Translations under genes and position numbers: made by a program | Part shown: piece after piece, positions 43,626-51,467 of the stretch | Position numbering within the stretch: position 1 is the stretch's first letter | How the letters are laid out: each line of letters opens with the position of its first letter | Source: an uncultured Oscillospiraceae bacterium | Lineage (GTDB): Bacteria > Bacillota > Clostridia > Oscillospirales > Oscillospiraceae | Direction: 5' to 3' | Length of the DNA: 54,227 nucleotides | NCBI GenBank assembly: GCA_934630495.1 | Contig: CAKTVW010000012.1 | Location: forward strand, 1-54,227 | Notes under the pieces: model-generated | The model's input: only the letters and a program-made list of their open reading frames with translations | What the model was told of the DNA's origin: nothing | The model's database searches: none

Positions 43626-44981
43626 ATGAATGATGTAATTGCTGCCGTCGCCACGGGAAAGGCTCCGTGCGCGATCGGCATTCTGCGCCTGTCCGGTCCG
43701 AATTGTGCCGAGGTCGCCGGGCAGGTCTTTACCCTTGACTGCAGGCTTCCGCTGCAGGACGCACCGGATCGGAAGCTGCTTCTCGGCACGCTGCACGACC
43801 GCAGCGGACGCGTGATCGATCAGGCAATGGCCGTATACTGTCGTGCACCGCACAGCTACACCGGTGAGGACACCGTGGAGCTGCAATGCCACGGCAGTCC
43901 CGCCATGCTGGCCGCAGGTCTGGAGGCGCTTTTTGCCGCCGGTGCGCGTCAGGCCGGACCGGGCGAATTTACCAAACGCGCCTTTCTGAACGGCCAGCTC
44001 GACTTGACGCAGGCGGAAGCCGTGGTCGATCTGATCGACGCGGAGAGCGCCGACGCCGCGGCCAACGCGGCCGGTCAGCTCTCCGGTGCGCTGCAAAAGC
44101 GGATACTTCCCGTCTACGACAGTCTGACCGACCTGTGCAGTCATTTTCACGCCGTTCTGGACTATCCCGACGAGGACATCGAGGATTTTGGGACTGCGGA
44201 GCTTTCCCGCACATTGGAGCAGGCAGAGGCCGCGCTGACCGCGCTGCTTTCCACCTACGAGCAGGGCCGCCATCTCAAGCACGGCGTAAAGGCCGTCCTG
44301 CTGGGGCGGCCGAACGCGGGAAAGTCCAGTCTCTTCAATGCCCTGGCGGGCTATGAACGCGTGATCGTCACGGACATTGCAGGCACCACGCGCGATACCG
44401 TCGAAGAGCCGGTACGCTTGGGCCACGTTTTGCTGCGTCTGACCGACACGGCCGGTATCCGCGAAGCGGGCGACCGCATCGAGGCTCTGGGTGTAGCGCG
44501 TTCGGAGCAGGCGGCACGGGAGGCCGAGCTTGCGCTGTTCGTCTGCGACGCGTCGCAGGAGCTGAACGACGAGGATCACCGCGCCATGGAGGCGGCAAAG
44601 GCCGCGCCGCGCTGTATCGGCATTCTGAACAAGTCCGACCTTCCCGCGCGTACGACTTCCCTGCCCCTTGACAACGTCGTTTCCGTCTCTGCGCACAGCG
44701 GCGCGGGTCTGGATGCTCTGACGGCGCTGATCGAACAGTGGTACGCCGGAGAGCTGCGCTGCGACGGCTCGCTGCTGACAAATGCCCGCCAGTTCGGAGC
44801 GATCACCCGTGCCCGCGAGGCGATCGGACGTGCCCGGACCGCGCTTTCCGTCGGATTGACGCCGGACGCCGTGCTGACCGATGCCGAGGAAGCCATGCAG
44901 GCACTCGGCGAAGTAACCGGGCACACCGTCCGAGAGGACATCACCAATCGAATCTTTGAACGCTTTTGCGTCGGAAAATAG
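43626..44981 (+). CDS. mnmE: tRNA-modification GTPase MnmE
   Basis: 451 residues. With MnmG it forms the enzyme that puts carboxymethylaminomethyl groups on wobble uridine-34. The N-terminal folate-binding domain (AAVATGKAPCAIGILRLSG; GEFTKRAFLNGQLDLTQAEA) is followed by the G domain (GRPNAGKSSLFNAL, DIAGTTRDTVEE, LTDTAGIRE, NKSD) and the C-terminal FERFCVGK carrying the essential Cys (CIGK in most species; here V for I). Full length. Part of the run with rsmG and mnmG. Confidence 0.98.
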   Translation: MNDVIAAVATGKAPCAIGILRLSGPNCAEVAGQVFTLDCRLPLQDAPDRKLLLGTLHDRSGRVIDQAMAVYCRAPHSYTGEDTVELQCHGSPAMLAAGLEALFAAGARQAGPGEFTKRAFLNGQLDLTQAEAVVDLIDAESADAAANAAGQLSGALQKRILPVYDSLTDLCSHFHAVLDYPDEDIEDFGTAELSRTLEQAEAALTALLSTYEQGRHLKHGVKAVLLGRPNAGKSSLFNALAGYERVIVTDIAGTTRDTVEEPVRLGHVLLRLTDTAGIREAGDRIEALGVARSEQAAREAELALFVCDASQELNDEDHRAMEAAKAAPRCIGILNKSDLPARTTSLPLDNVVSVSAHSGAGLDALTALIEQWYAGELRCDGSLLTNARQFGAITRAREAIGRARTALSVGLTPDAVLTDAEEAMQALGEVTGHTVREDITNRIFERFCVGK

Positions 44982-44990
44982 GAGGCTCCC

Positions 44991-45677
44991 ATGGAAACCG
45001 TCCTGCGCGAAGAATGCCGCCGCCTCGGCATCACCCTATCTGATAAACAGTTCGCCCAATTCTGTGTCTTCGGGACGGCGCTGCTGGAAAAAAATCAGGT
45101 CATGAATTTGACCGCGATCACCGAACCGGACGCCGTGGCGCGGCTTCACTTTGCCGATTCGCTGGCGCTGCTCAACGCGGCGGATTTCCGCGAAAAGCGC
45201 GTTCTGGATGTCGGGTGCGGCGCGGGATTCCCCGGTGTGCCGCTCAAGCTTGCCGAGCCGTCTATCGACCTGACGCTGCTTGACAGCCTGCAAAAACGCG
45301 TTAATTGGCTGCGCGAAACGCTGGAGGCTATGGGCGTTTCGGCGCACTGCGTCGCCGCCCGCGCCGAGGAATATCCGGAGCGGGAGCAGTTCGATATTGT
45401 GACCTCCCGCGCCGTGGCCCGCCTGAACCTTCTCTGTGAGCTTTGCATCCCCTTCGTCAAGGTCGGCGGCTGCTTTCTTGCCATGAAGGCTGCCGCCGCC
45501 GAAGCGGAGCTGGAAGAAGCGGCGCACGCGATCTCCGTTCTCGGCGGTCGGCTCGACCGTTCGGTCGACTACGAGCTTGACGGGGCCGTCAGGCGCATTC
45601 TGGTCATTCAAAAGGTGCGTCCGACGCCGCCCGCCTATCCCCGCCGTTTCTCCAAGATCAAGCAGTCTCCCCTGTAA
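44991..45677 (+). CDS. rsmG: 16S rRNA m7G527 methyltransferase RsmG
   Basis: 228 residues. RsmG (GidB) methylates G527 of 16S rRNA. Features: NLTAITEPDAVARLHFADSLALL, the SAM loop VLDVGCGAGFPGVPLKLAEP, LLDSLQKRVNWLRE, ARAEEYPEREQFDIVTSRAVA and the ending YPRRFSKIKQSPL. AGGAGG precedes the ATG. It sits between mnmE and mnmG, whereas the common order puts mnmG before rsmG. Confidence 0.97.
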   Translation: METVLREECRRLGITLSDKQFAQFCVFGTALLEKNQVMNLTAITEPDAVARLHFADSLALLNAADFREKRVLDVGCGAGFPGVPLKLAEPSIDLTLLDSLQKRVNWLRETLEAMGVSAHCVAARAEEYPEREQFDIVTSRAVARLNLLCELCIPFVKVGGCFLAMKAAAAEAELEEAAHAISVLGGRLDRSVDYELDGAVRRILVIQKVRPTPPAYPRRFSKIKQSPL

Positions 45678-45706
45678 AAATTTGTGAATCGAAGGACTTG
45701 ATACCC

Positions 45707-47587
45707 ATGCAATATTTTGCAGGAACCTATGATGTCGCAGTGATCGGCGCAGGTCACGCCGGGATCGAAGCGGCACTTGCTTCGGCAAGGCTCGGCCTGC
45801 ATACCGTTGTTTTTACCATCAATCTCGACGCGGTCGGGAATATGCCCTGCAACCCCGCCATCGGCGGCACGGGCAAGGGCCACCTTGTCCGCGAGCTGGA
45901 CGCGCTCGGCGGCGAAATGGCCAAGGCTGCCGACGCCTGCTGCATCCAGTACCGTATGCTCAACCGCGGAAAGGGCCCGGCTGTCCATTCTCTGCGCGCA
46001 CAGGCGGATCGGCGGCGCTATCAGGAGCACATGAAGCATATTCTTGAGCGCGAACCGAATCTGGATTTAAAACAAGCGACCGTGACCGAGCTGCTGACAA
46101 AGGACGGCGCGATCTGCGGCGTTGTAACGCAGTTGGGCGCACAGTATGACGTCCGCGCCTGCGTCGTTGCCGCCGGGACCTATCTGGACAGCCGCGTGAT
46201 CACGGGCGATTGCTCGATCCCCTCCGGGCCGGACGGGATGCGCGCCGCACCGGAGCTGACGAAAAGTCTTTCCGCACTCGGATTGTCCCTGCGCCGCTTC
46301 AAGACCGGAACACCGCCGCGCATCAATGCCCGCAGCGTCGATTTCTCCAAGATGGAGCTTCAGCCCGGCGATGCCGATCCGGAGCCTTTCTCGCTTTCCA
46401 CCAAGACGCCCGTCAACAATCAGGCCGTCTGTTACCTGACCTATACAAACGAGCGCACCCACGAGATCATCCGCGCAAACCTCGACCGAAGTCCGATCTA
46501 TGACGGCTCGATCACGGGTGTCGGCCCGCGATACTGTCCCAGCATTGAAACCAAGGTCGTCCGGTTTGCCGATAAGCCGCGCCATCAGCTTTTTTTGGAG
46601 CCGTGCGGCCTGAACACCGACGAAATGTATCTGCAGGGCTTTTCCTCCAGTCTCCCCGAGGATGTTCAGATCGCCATGCTGCACACCGTCGCGGGGCTGG
46701 AGCATGCGGAAATGCTCCGCCCGGCCTACGCGATCGAATACGACTGCGTCGACCCGACGGAGCTTTATGCCACGCTGGAATGCAAAAAAGTACCCGGCCT
46801 TTACGGTGCGGGACAGTTCAACGGCTCATCCGGCTACGAGGAAGCCGCCGTGCAGGGCTTTGTGGCGGGCGTGAACGCCGCCCTGAAGCTTCTCGGGCGG
46901 GAGCCTCTGATCCTTAAGCGCTCCGACGGCTACATCGGAACGCTGATCGACGATCTTGTGACGAAGGGTACGGAGGAGCCGTACCGCATCATGACCTCTC
47001 GAAGCGAATATCGGCTCCTGCATCGTCAGGATAATGCAGATGAGCGTCTCTGCCCGATCGGACATCGGATCGGCCTGATCTCCGACGAGCAGCTTGCCGC
47101 CGTTCGGGAGAAATACGCCGCCGTGGCAAACGAAATCAAGCGCCTTGAGTCGACCGGAACGCCCGCAACGCCGGAGCTGAACGCTTTTTTGCACTCCGTC
47201 GGCTCGTCCGAGGTCGTCAGCTCGGCACGGCTTGCCGATCTTCTGCGTCGTCCGGAGCTTGACTACGACTGCCTAGCGCCCTTCGACCGTACACGGCCGG
47301 AGCTGCCGCATGAGGTTACGCAGCAGGTCGAGATCCGCATCAAATATCAGGGCTACCTCGAACGTCAGCAAAAGCAGATCGAAGACTTTTCCAAGGCGGA
47401 GGCCCGTCTGCTGCCGTCGGATATCGACTATCGCGCGATCGGCGGTCTGCGTCTGGAGGCGCGCGATAAGCTCAGCCTGATCCGACCGCATTCCGTCGGT
47501 CAGGCAAGCCGTATTTCCGGCGTCTCCCCGGCGGATATTGCCGTCCTGCTGATCTATCTGGAACGCCCCGACAGCGAAAATACATAA
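45707..47587 (+). CDS. mnmG: tRNA uridine-modifying enzyme MnmG
   Basis: 626 residues, the FAD-binding partner of MnmE. Dinucleotide fold VIGAGHAGIEAALASARLG near residue 12, then NMPCNPAIGGTGKGHLVREL, MLNRGKGPAV, TGTPPRINARS, YCPSIETKV, LFLEPCGLNTDEMY, and GQFNGSSGYEEAAVQG. The C-terminal MnmE-binding helices are complete. Start chosen at ATG 45707, with GAAGGA ten bases upstream; the TTG at 45698 is less likely. Last gene of the operon; no simple terminator follows at once, but two long hairpins lie in the next 275 bases. Confidence 0.98.
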   Translation: MQYFAGTYDVAVIGAGHAGIEAALASARLGLHTVVFTINLDAVGNMPCNPAIGGTGKGHLVRELDALGGEMAKAADACCIQYRMLNRGKGPAVHSLRAQADRRRYQEHMKHILEREPNLDLKQATVTELLTKDGAICGVVTQLGAQYDVRACVVAAGTYLDSRVITGDCSIPSGPDGMRAAPELTKSLSALGLSLRRFKTGTPPRINARSVDFSKMELQPGDADPEPFSLSTKTPVNNQAVCYLTYTNERTHEIIRANLDRSPIYDGSITGVGPRYCPSIETKVVRFADKPRHQLFLEPCGLNTDEMYLQGFSSSLPEDVQIAMLHTVAGLEHAEMLRPAYAIEYDCVDPTELYATLECKKVPGLYGAGQFNGSSGYEEAAVQGFVAGVNAALKLLGREPLILKRSDGYIGTLIDDLVTKGTEEPYRIMTSRSEYRLLHRQDNADERLCPIGHRIGLISDEQLAAVREKYAAVANEIKRLESTGTPATPELNAFLHSVGSSEVVSSARLADLLRRPELDYDCLAPFDRTRPELPHEVTQQVEIRIKYQGYLERQQKQIEDFSKAEARLLPSDIDYRAIGGLRLEARDKLSLIRPHSVGQASRISGVSPADIAVLLIYLERPDSENT

Positions 47588-47818
47588 AACTGCTGCGAAA
47601 GACTGCTAAAAAGTTCGGAAGACAAGCAACTCACGCCCGTCGGCGTACGTGGGTACGGTAGGGCGTGAGTTGCGCAGTAAGTCAAAATTCTTGCGAAGCA
47701 AGCAGATTTCGCATTATATAGTTCGGAATATCTCGTTCTTTCAAATCAAAACTCAGATGGAAAAATTCTGTTAAAAAGTTAGCCGATTTTGACGATTACG
47801 GACTTTTTTGACAGTCTG
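47588..47818. other. Non-coding gap after mnmG with a long hairpin
   Basis: No gene is seen. A hairpin with a perfect 13-bp outer stem (47626-47638 with 47661-47673) and a 5-bp inner stem (47644-47648 with 47653-47657) stands out; it lacks a T-run. The rest is AT-richer than the neighbours and includes tgctaaaaagtt and tgttaaaaagtt near either end. The CTTTTTTGACAGTC motif closes it at 47803-47816. Confidence 0.6.
47803..47816 (+). repeat. CTTTTTTGACAGTC motif, copy 3
   Basis: Same 14 bases as at 23822-23835 (18 shared) and, on the other strand, 17087-17100; directly before the hairpin at 47819-47863. Confidence 0.7.
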
Positions 47819-47863
47819 AAAACACTGCGGCCGCTTCATAAGAATGAAGCGGCCGTAGTGTTT
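47819..47863. terminator. Long bidirectional terminator
   Basis: A stem of about 20 bp with one G-U pair (left arm ends 47839, right arm starts 47844), AAGA loop, with short A and T runs at its ends. It stops transcription from mnmG (plus) and touches the stop codon of the zinc-ribbon gene (minus). Confidence 0.85.
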
Positions 47864-48372
47864 TATTTGAGGATGCGCAGCTTACCGACGACGGGAAACT
47901 CCTTTGCAAGCCCGCGCGCGGCGTTGACGATGCCGACGACCATAAGGAAGGTCAGCGGAATCCATGCCAGATTGACGGCAAGCTGAAGAGGCCACCGAAG
48001 GAAATACGGCAGATAGCCCACAAGCCACGCCGTGACCGTGACCGCGCCGTCGCCGATCAGAAGCAGCAGTCCCTGATTTGCGTGGAAACGCGCGAATTTG
48101 GACTGCTTCGCCGCAAAGATCGGCACGAGCACCAGCAGGCCGATATAGCTCAGGATGCCCATTGCGCGATTCGCAGAGATATCCTCGCGCTGCATGGACG
48201 CGGTGTAATTCGGAGTATCGAGCAGCCGACGGAAAAAGTTGTCGGATGCGCCCGACTGCTGCGTCTGCCGACTCTGTTCCGCCTGCTGTGCGCCGTCCAC
48301 AGGTGCGCCGCAGTTGGTGCAAAACGCCGCGTTATCGTTTAGCGGCTTGCCGCAGTTTCTGCAAAAAGCCAT
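47863..48372 (-). CDS. Zinc-ribbon membrane protein (DUF4870/Tic20-like)
   Basis: 169 residues. It begins with a zinc ribbon, FCRNCGKPLNDNAAFCTNCG, then a Gln/Ser-rich linker and three or so membrane helices (AMGILSYIGLLVLVPIFA; FHANQGLLLLIGDGAVTVTAW; LAWIPLTFLMVVGIVNAARG). FARFHANQGLLL is the hallmark of the DUF4870/Tic20-like family. Function unknown. ATG 48372 has AGGAGG upstream; the residues before it are leader. Its -35 box lies in the last codons of the M20 gene. Confidence 0.85.
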   Translation of the reverse strand: MAFCRNCGKPLNDNAAFCTNCGAPVDGAQQAEQSRQTQQSGASDNFFRRLLDTPNYTASMQREDISANRAMGILSYIGLLVLVPIFAAKQSKFARFHANQGLLLLIGDGAVTVTAWLVGYLPYFLRWPLQLAVNLAWIPLTFLMVVGIVNAARGLAKEFPVVGKLRILK

Positions 48373-48418
48373 TTTTAATTTTCCTCCTTGTATTGTCTGC
48401 ACTCTTGCAGTATTTACT

Positions 48419-48447
48419 ATCATAGCGTTTCAGAGTGCCGTTTGCAA
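48419..48447 (-). promoter_or_regulatory. Promoter of the zinc-ribbon gene
   Basis: Minus strand TTGCAA (48447-48442), 17-base spacer, TATGAT (48424-48419). A small palindrome (ctgcactcttgcag, 48398-48411) lies in the leader. Confidence 0.65.
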
Positions 48448-49656
48448 GTCCTTTTTGAAATAGTCGTTTTCGCGGAGGATCGTCTCCATAACGGCGGTAT
48501 CATAATCCGCGACGGCAAACAGCTCGTTCAGCTCGACAAATTCGTCGACAGTGTGTGCCAGCTCCTCGCAGGAGGGGCCGATGCCGATACACGGGATGCC
48601 CGCCTCACCGGCGTAATGGCTCCCGTTGGTGCAAAAACGATAGCCGCTCAGCTTCGGACGATAGCCCTTGGCGCAGATATTTTCCATGATCGCCTGAAGC
48701 CACGGCGAAGCGGGGTCCTCAAGCCACGCGGGGAAAAAGCGTTCGGCGGCGATGGTCTTGCCCGTATAGCACCGCTCCTTGCCGCAGGAATAGGATATCT
48801 CTGCACGAAATTTGGGGTCCTCGGAATGAAGGCGGTCGAGAATTTCCCGAATCGGTTCCAGCACGCTTTCGCGTGTCTCTCCGACCAGCAGCCGACGGTC
48901 AAACGTCGCGCGGCAGTACTCCGGCACGACCGACGCGCCCGGATAGGGCGCGGACTTGATATCCGTCAGCTCCAGAATGCCGTCCGCCGCCATCGCGGGA
49001 TTCTTGACAGGCGGCAGTCTGCGAATTTCGTCAACGGCGCGGCACATGGAATACACCGCGTTGACGCCCTTCTGCGGGTTGGAGGAATGACAGGGCACGC
49101 CGAATGTCTCAAGGACCAGCTCCGCGCGTCCGCGCTGGGAGCATTTCAGATTCATTTCCGACGCTTCGCCGATCACGACCAAGTCGGGCTTGACGGCCTG
49201 CGAAACGGCTCGCGCCGAAATACCCTCAAAGCATTCCTCATGGACGATACCGGCAATGAACAGCTCGCCCGCGAAGCTGCGTCCGTGCGTCTTCAAAAAT
49301 TCTCCCGCGGCGAAGCAGAACGCCGCCACGGAGCCTTTCATATCCGTCGCGCCGCGCCCGTAAATCTTCCCGTCCTCCACCTCGGCGGCATAAGGCGGGT
49401 GTTTCCATTCTTTCGGGTCCTCGACGGGCACGGTATCGATGTGTCCGTCGAAAAGGAGGCGGCAGCCGGGGCGGTCGCCGCGAACGCAGGCGACAAGGTT
49501 GCCGTTTTCGTCCGTCTCGGCGCTGTCAAAGCCCACGCCCAAAAGATATTCCCGAAGATACGCGGCCACGGCCTCTTCATGCCCGGAATTGCTCGGAATA
49601 CGGATCAGGTCGCGGCAGAGCTTCGTCAGCGCGGCCTGCTGTGCTTCGTTCAGCAT
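48430..49656 (-). CDS. M20-family metallohydrolase (YgeY-like)
   Basis: A 408-residue di-zinc amidohydrolase of the ArgE/DapE/YgeY kind. Ligand motifs: FDGHIDTVP, GRGATDMKGSVAA, the catalytic VHEECFEG, VIGEASEMN and, near the end, FCTNGSHYAGEAGIPCIGIGP followed by AHTVDEFV. This ending matches the YgeY type I know from purine/selenium-linked clusters, but no such genes are near. It starts four bases after the D-aminoacylase stop, so both probably act on the same N-acyl or peptide substrate. Substrate unknown. Confidence 0.87.
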   Translation of the reverse strand: MLNEAQQAALTKLCRDLIRIPSNSGHEEAVAAYLREYLLGVGFDSAETDENGNLVACVRGDRPGCRLLFDGHIDTVPVEDPKEWKHPPYAAEVEDGKIYGRGATDMKGSVAAFCFAAGEFLKTHGRSFAGELFIAGIVHEECFEGISARAVSQAVKPDLVVIGEASEMNLKCSQRGRAELVLETFGVPCHSSNPQKGVNAVYSMCRAVDEIRRLPPVKNPAMAADGILELTDIKSAPYPGASVVPEYCRATFDRRLLVGETRESVLEPIREILDRLHSEDPKFRAEISYSCGKERCYTGKTIAAERFFPAWLEDPASPWLQAIMENICAKGYRPKLSGYRFCTNGSHYAGEAGIPCIGIGPSCEELAHTVDEFVELNELFAVADYDTAVMETILRENDYFKKDLQTAL

Positions 49657-49660
49657 ACTC

Positions 49661-51244
49661 TCACCTCACGATCGTCCCGGCGGCAGTCCCCGTCAGCACG
49701 CCGTCCCGAACGGCAAAGCGCCCGCCGACAAGGATGTCGTCCGGTCCCTGCGCAAACCGCGACGGGTCGGCATAGCTTCCAAGCTCGCGAATGCTGCGCG
49801 GGTCAAAAACATTGATATCGGCGTCAAACCCCACGGCAAGCTTCCCCTTGCCGCGCAAACGCAGTGCCTCCGCCGGAACGGAGGTCATTTTTCTGACCGC
49901 CTGCGGCAGCGTCAGGACGTTATCCGCATAGACATACTTCTCAATCACGCGGGCAAAGGTCCCGTAAAGTCTCGGATGCGGCCGTCCCTCCGTCGGATAG
50001 GTGCTGTCGGAGATAACGTTGGAAAAATCAGCCTGTAAAATTGCCCCGATGTCCTCCTCGGCGGCAATAAAATCGATCATCGTGATAGCGCAGCGCTCCT
50101 CGGCAAGAAGGTCGAACACGCACTCCTCCGGCGTCTGGCCGCGCTGCTCCGCGATCTCCTGCACGGAAAGGCCCGCGTAGCGCCGATTCTCCGGGAGCGT
50201 CAGGGAGGACATGAGAATATTGTCCCAGCCGACCAGCAGAGAGATGTTGTCAAAATCCGTCGCCGTCCGCAGACGTTCGGTCAATGCGCGGCGGACTGCC
50301 GGGTCTTTCAGCTTTCTGCAAATTTCGTCCGTGCCGCCACGCAGCAGATCGGGCGGCATGATATGCAGGAGCTGTGTCGAGCCTGCCGTGTAAGGGTATA
50401 CGTCGCAGGAAATGTCCAGCCCTTCGCCGCGCACCTGCTCCAAGCGCCGCAGAATTGCGGGGATCTTTTTCCCCCAGTTGCGCTTGCCCATGGCTTTTAA
50501 ATGGCTCAGATGCACCGGACAGCGCAGTGCGCGCGCCACGGCGATCATCTCCTCTACAGCCTCGTCAACGGCGCTTCCCTCTTCGCGCATATGTACCGTA
50601 ATGGGGATGTTCCCACCCGTCAGCGGCGCAAGTGCGCGGATCAGCTCCTGCGTAGAATAGAAGCACTCCGGCGCATAGCCAAGACCCAGCGACACGCCCA
50701 GCGCACCGTCCTCGAGAGCACGCTCCATTGCGCGGTGGATCGTCCGAAAGTGCTCCGCCTGCGGACGCTCCGCGCCGTAGCCGAGCGCGTCGGCGCGCAG
50801 AACGCCGTTGCCGACCAGCATACCGACATTGATCGGAAGGGGCCGTTCGTGCAGCTCCGCGTAATACGCGGCAAGGCTCTGCGTTGGGAATCGTTCCGGC
50901 GCACGTCCGAGGATCGGCGAAAGGTAATCCAAAATCTCTTGGCGGTGCGCCGCGCCAAACGGAGCGGCGGACAGGCCGCAGTTGCCGTTAACGATCGTCG
51001 TCAAGCCCTGATGCAGCTCCAACGCGCCGAAATCCGGCCGAAATGCCGCAAGGTCTGCGTGACGGTGAATGTCGATAAAGCCGGGCGTGACGGTTTTTCC
51101 GGCCGCATCCAGCACGGGGCATCCCTCCGACGGGAGCTTCCCTATCGCCGCGATTTTTCCGTCCCGAATGCCGATATCGGCGGAAAATCCCTCCGCGCCG
51201 GTGCCGTCAAGCACCGTGCCGTTTTGAATCAAAAGATCAAACAA
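49661..51244 (-). CDS. N-acyl-D-amino-acid deacylase (D-aminoacylase family)
   Basis: 527 residues, a metal-dependent amidohydrolase that removes acyl groups from D-amino acids. Family marks: FDLLIQNGTVLDGTG at the start, PGFIDIHRHADLAAF with the metal His pair, TTIVNGNCGLSAAP (metal Cys), LSLGLGYAPECFYSTQEL, PITVHMREEG, HLSHLKAMGKRNWGK and the C-terminal GKGKLAVGFDADINVFD. D-amino acids from peptidoglycan are the natural guess for substrate. The start codon is TTG (51242-51244), since the conserved N-terminus begins there and no ATG is nearby; GGTGAG lies upstream. Confidence 0.93.
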   Translation of the reverse strand: MFDLLIQNGTVLDGTGAEGFSADIGIRDGKIAAIGKLPSEGCPVLDAAGKTVTPGFIDIHRHADLAAFRPDFGALELHQGLTTIVNGNCGLSAAPFGAAHRQEILDYLSPILGRAPERFPTQSLAAYYAELHERPLPINVGMLVGNGVLRADALGYGAERPQAEHFRTIHRAMERALEDGALGVSLGLGYAPECFYSTQELIRALAPLTGGNIPITVHMREEGSAVDEAVEEMIAVARALRCPVHLSHLKAMGKRNWGKKIPAILRRLEQVRGEGLDISCDVYPYTAGSTQLLHIMPPDLLRGGTDEICRKLKDPAVRRALTERLRTATDFDNISLLVGWDNILMSSLTLPENRRYAGLSVQEIAEQRGQTPEECVFDLLAEERCAITMIDFIAAEEDIGAILQADFSNVISDSTYPTEGRPHPRLYGTFARVIEKYVYADNVLTLPQAVRKMTSVPAEALRLRGKGKLAVGFDADINVFDPRSIRELGSYADPSRFAQGPDDILVGGRFAVRDGVLTGTAAGTIVR

Positions 51245-51248
51245 GCTC

Positions 51249-51290
51249 TCACCCGCTCTCGCGGGAGCCTCCGCAGGCTCTGCCGCCTGC
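51249..51290 (-). promoter_or_regulatory. Two hairpins in the D-aminoacylase leader
   Basis: In the transcript, GCAGGC/GCCTGC (51290-51273) and CCCGC/GCGGG with a GAGA loop (51264-51251) stand in tandem right before the TTG start. The second stem shares bases with the ribosome binding site, so it could limit translation. Confidence 0.4.
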
Positions 51291-51321
51291 AGAAGTCTCT
51301 CCGCAGATATTTTTCGGGATT

Positions 51322-51350
51322 ATTATATAGCCGTCCTGCGGCGTTTGCAA
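51322..51350 (-). promoter_or_regulatory. Promoter of the D-aminoacylase/M20 operon
   Basis: Minus strand TTGCAA (51350-51345), 17-base spacer, TATAAT (51327-51322). Confidence 0.75.
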
Positions 51351-51420
51351 GTACGTTTTATCGGTAACTCCCCTGTGCCGCATCTTTATTGCCGTAAGTC
51401 GCGGCAAGCGTCCGATTTTG

Positions 51421-51455
51421 AAAAATCCGCCTGTCTCGGCAAGAGACAGGCGGAT
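51421..51455 (-). terminator. Terminator of the SLH surface-protein gene
   Basis: A perfect 13-bp stem (51425-51437 with 51443-51455), 5-base loop, followed on the minus strand by five T. It lies 12 bases after the stop at 51468. Confidence 0.9.
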
Positions 51456-51467
51456 CGTATTACGGAA

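Noticed and set aside
38089..47856. 13-base match ATGAAGCGGCCGT at 38089-38101 and 47844-47856
   Set aside because: Too short and GC-rich to call a repeat; only the second is in a long stem.
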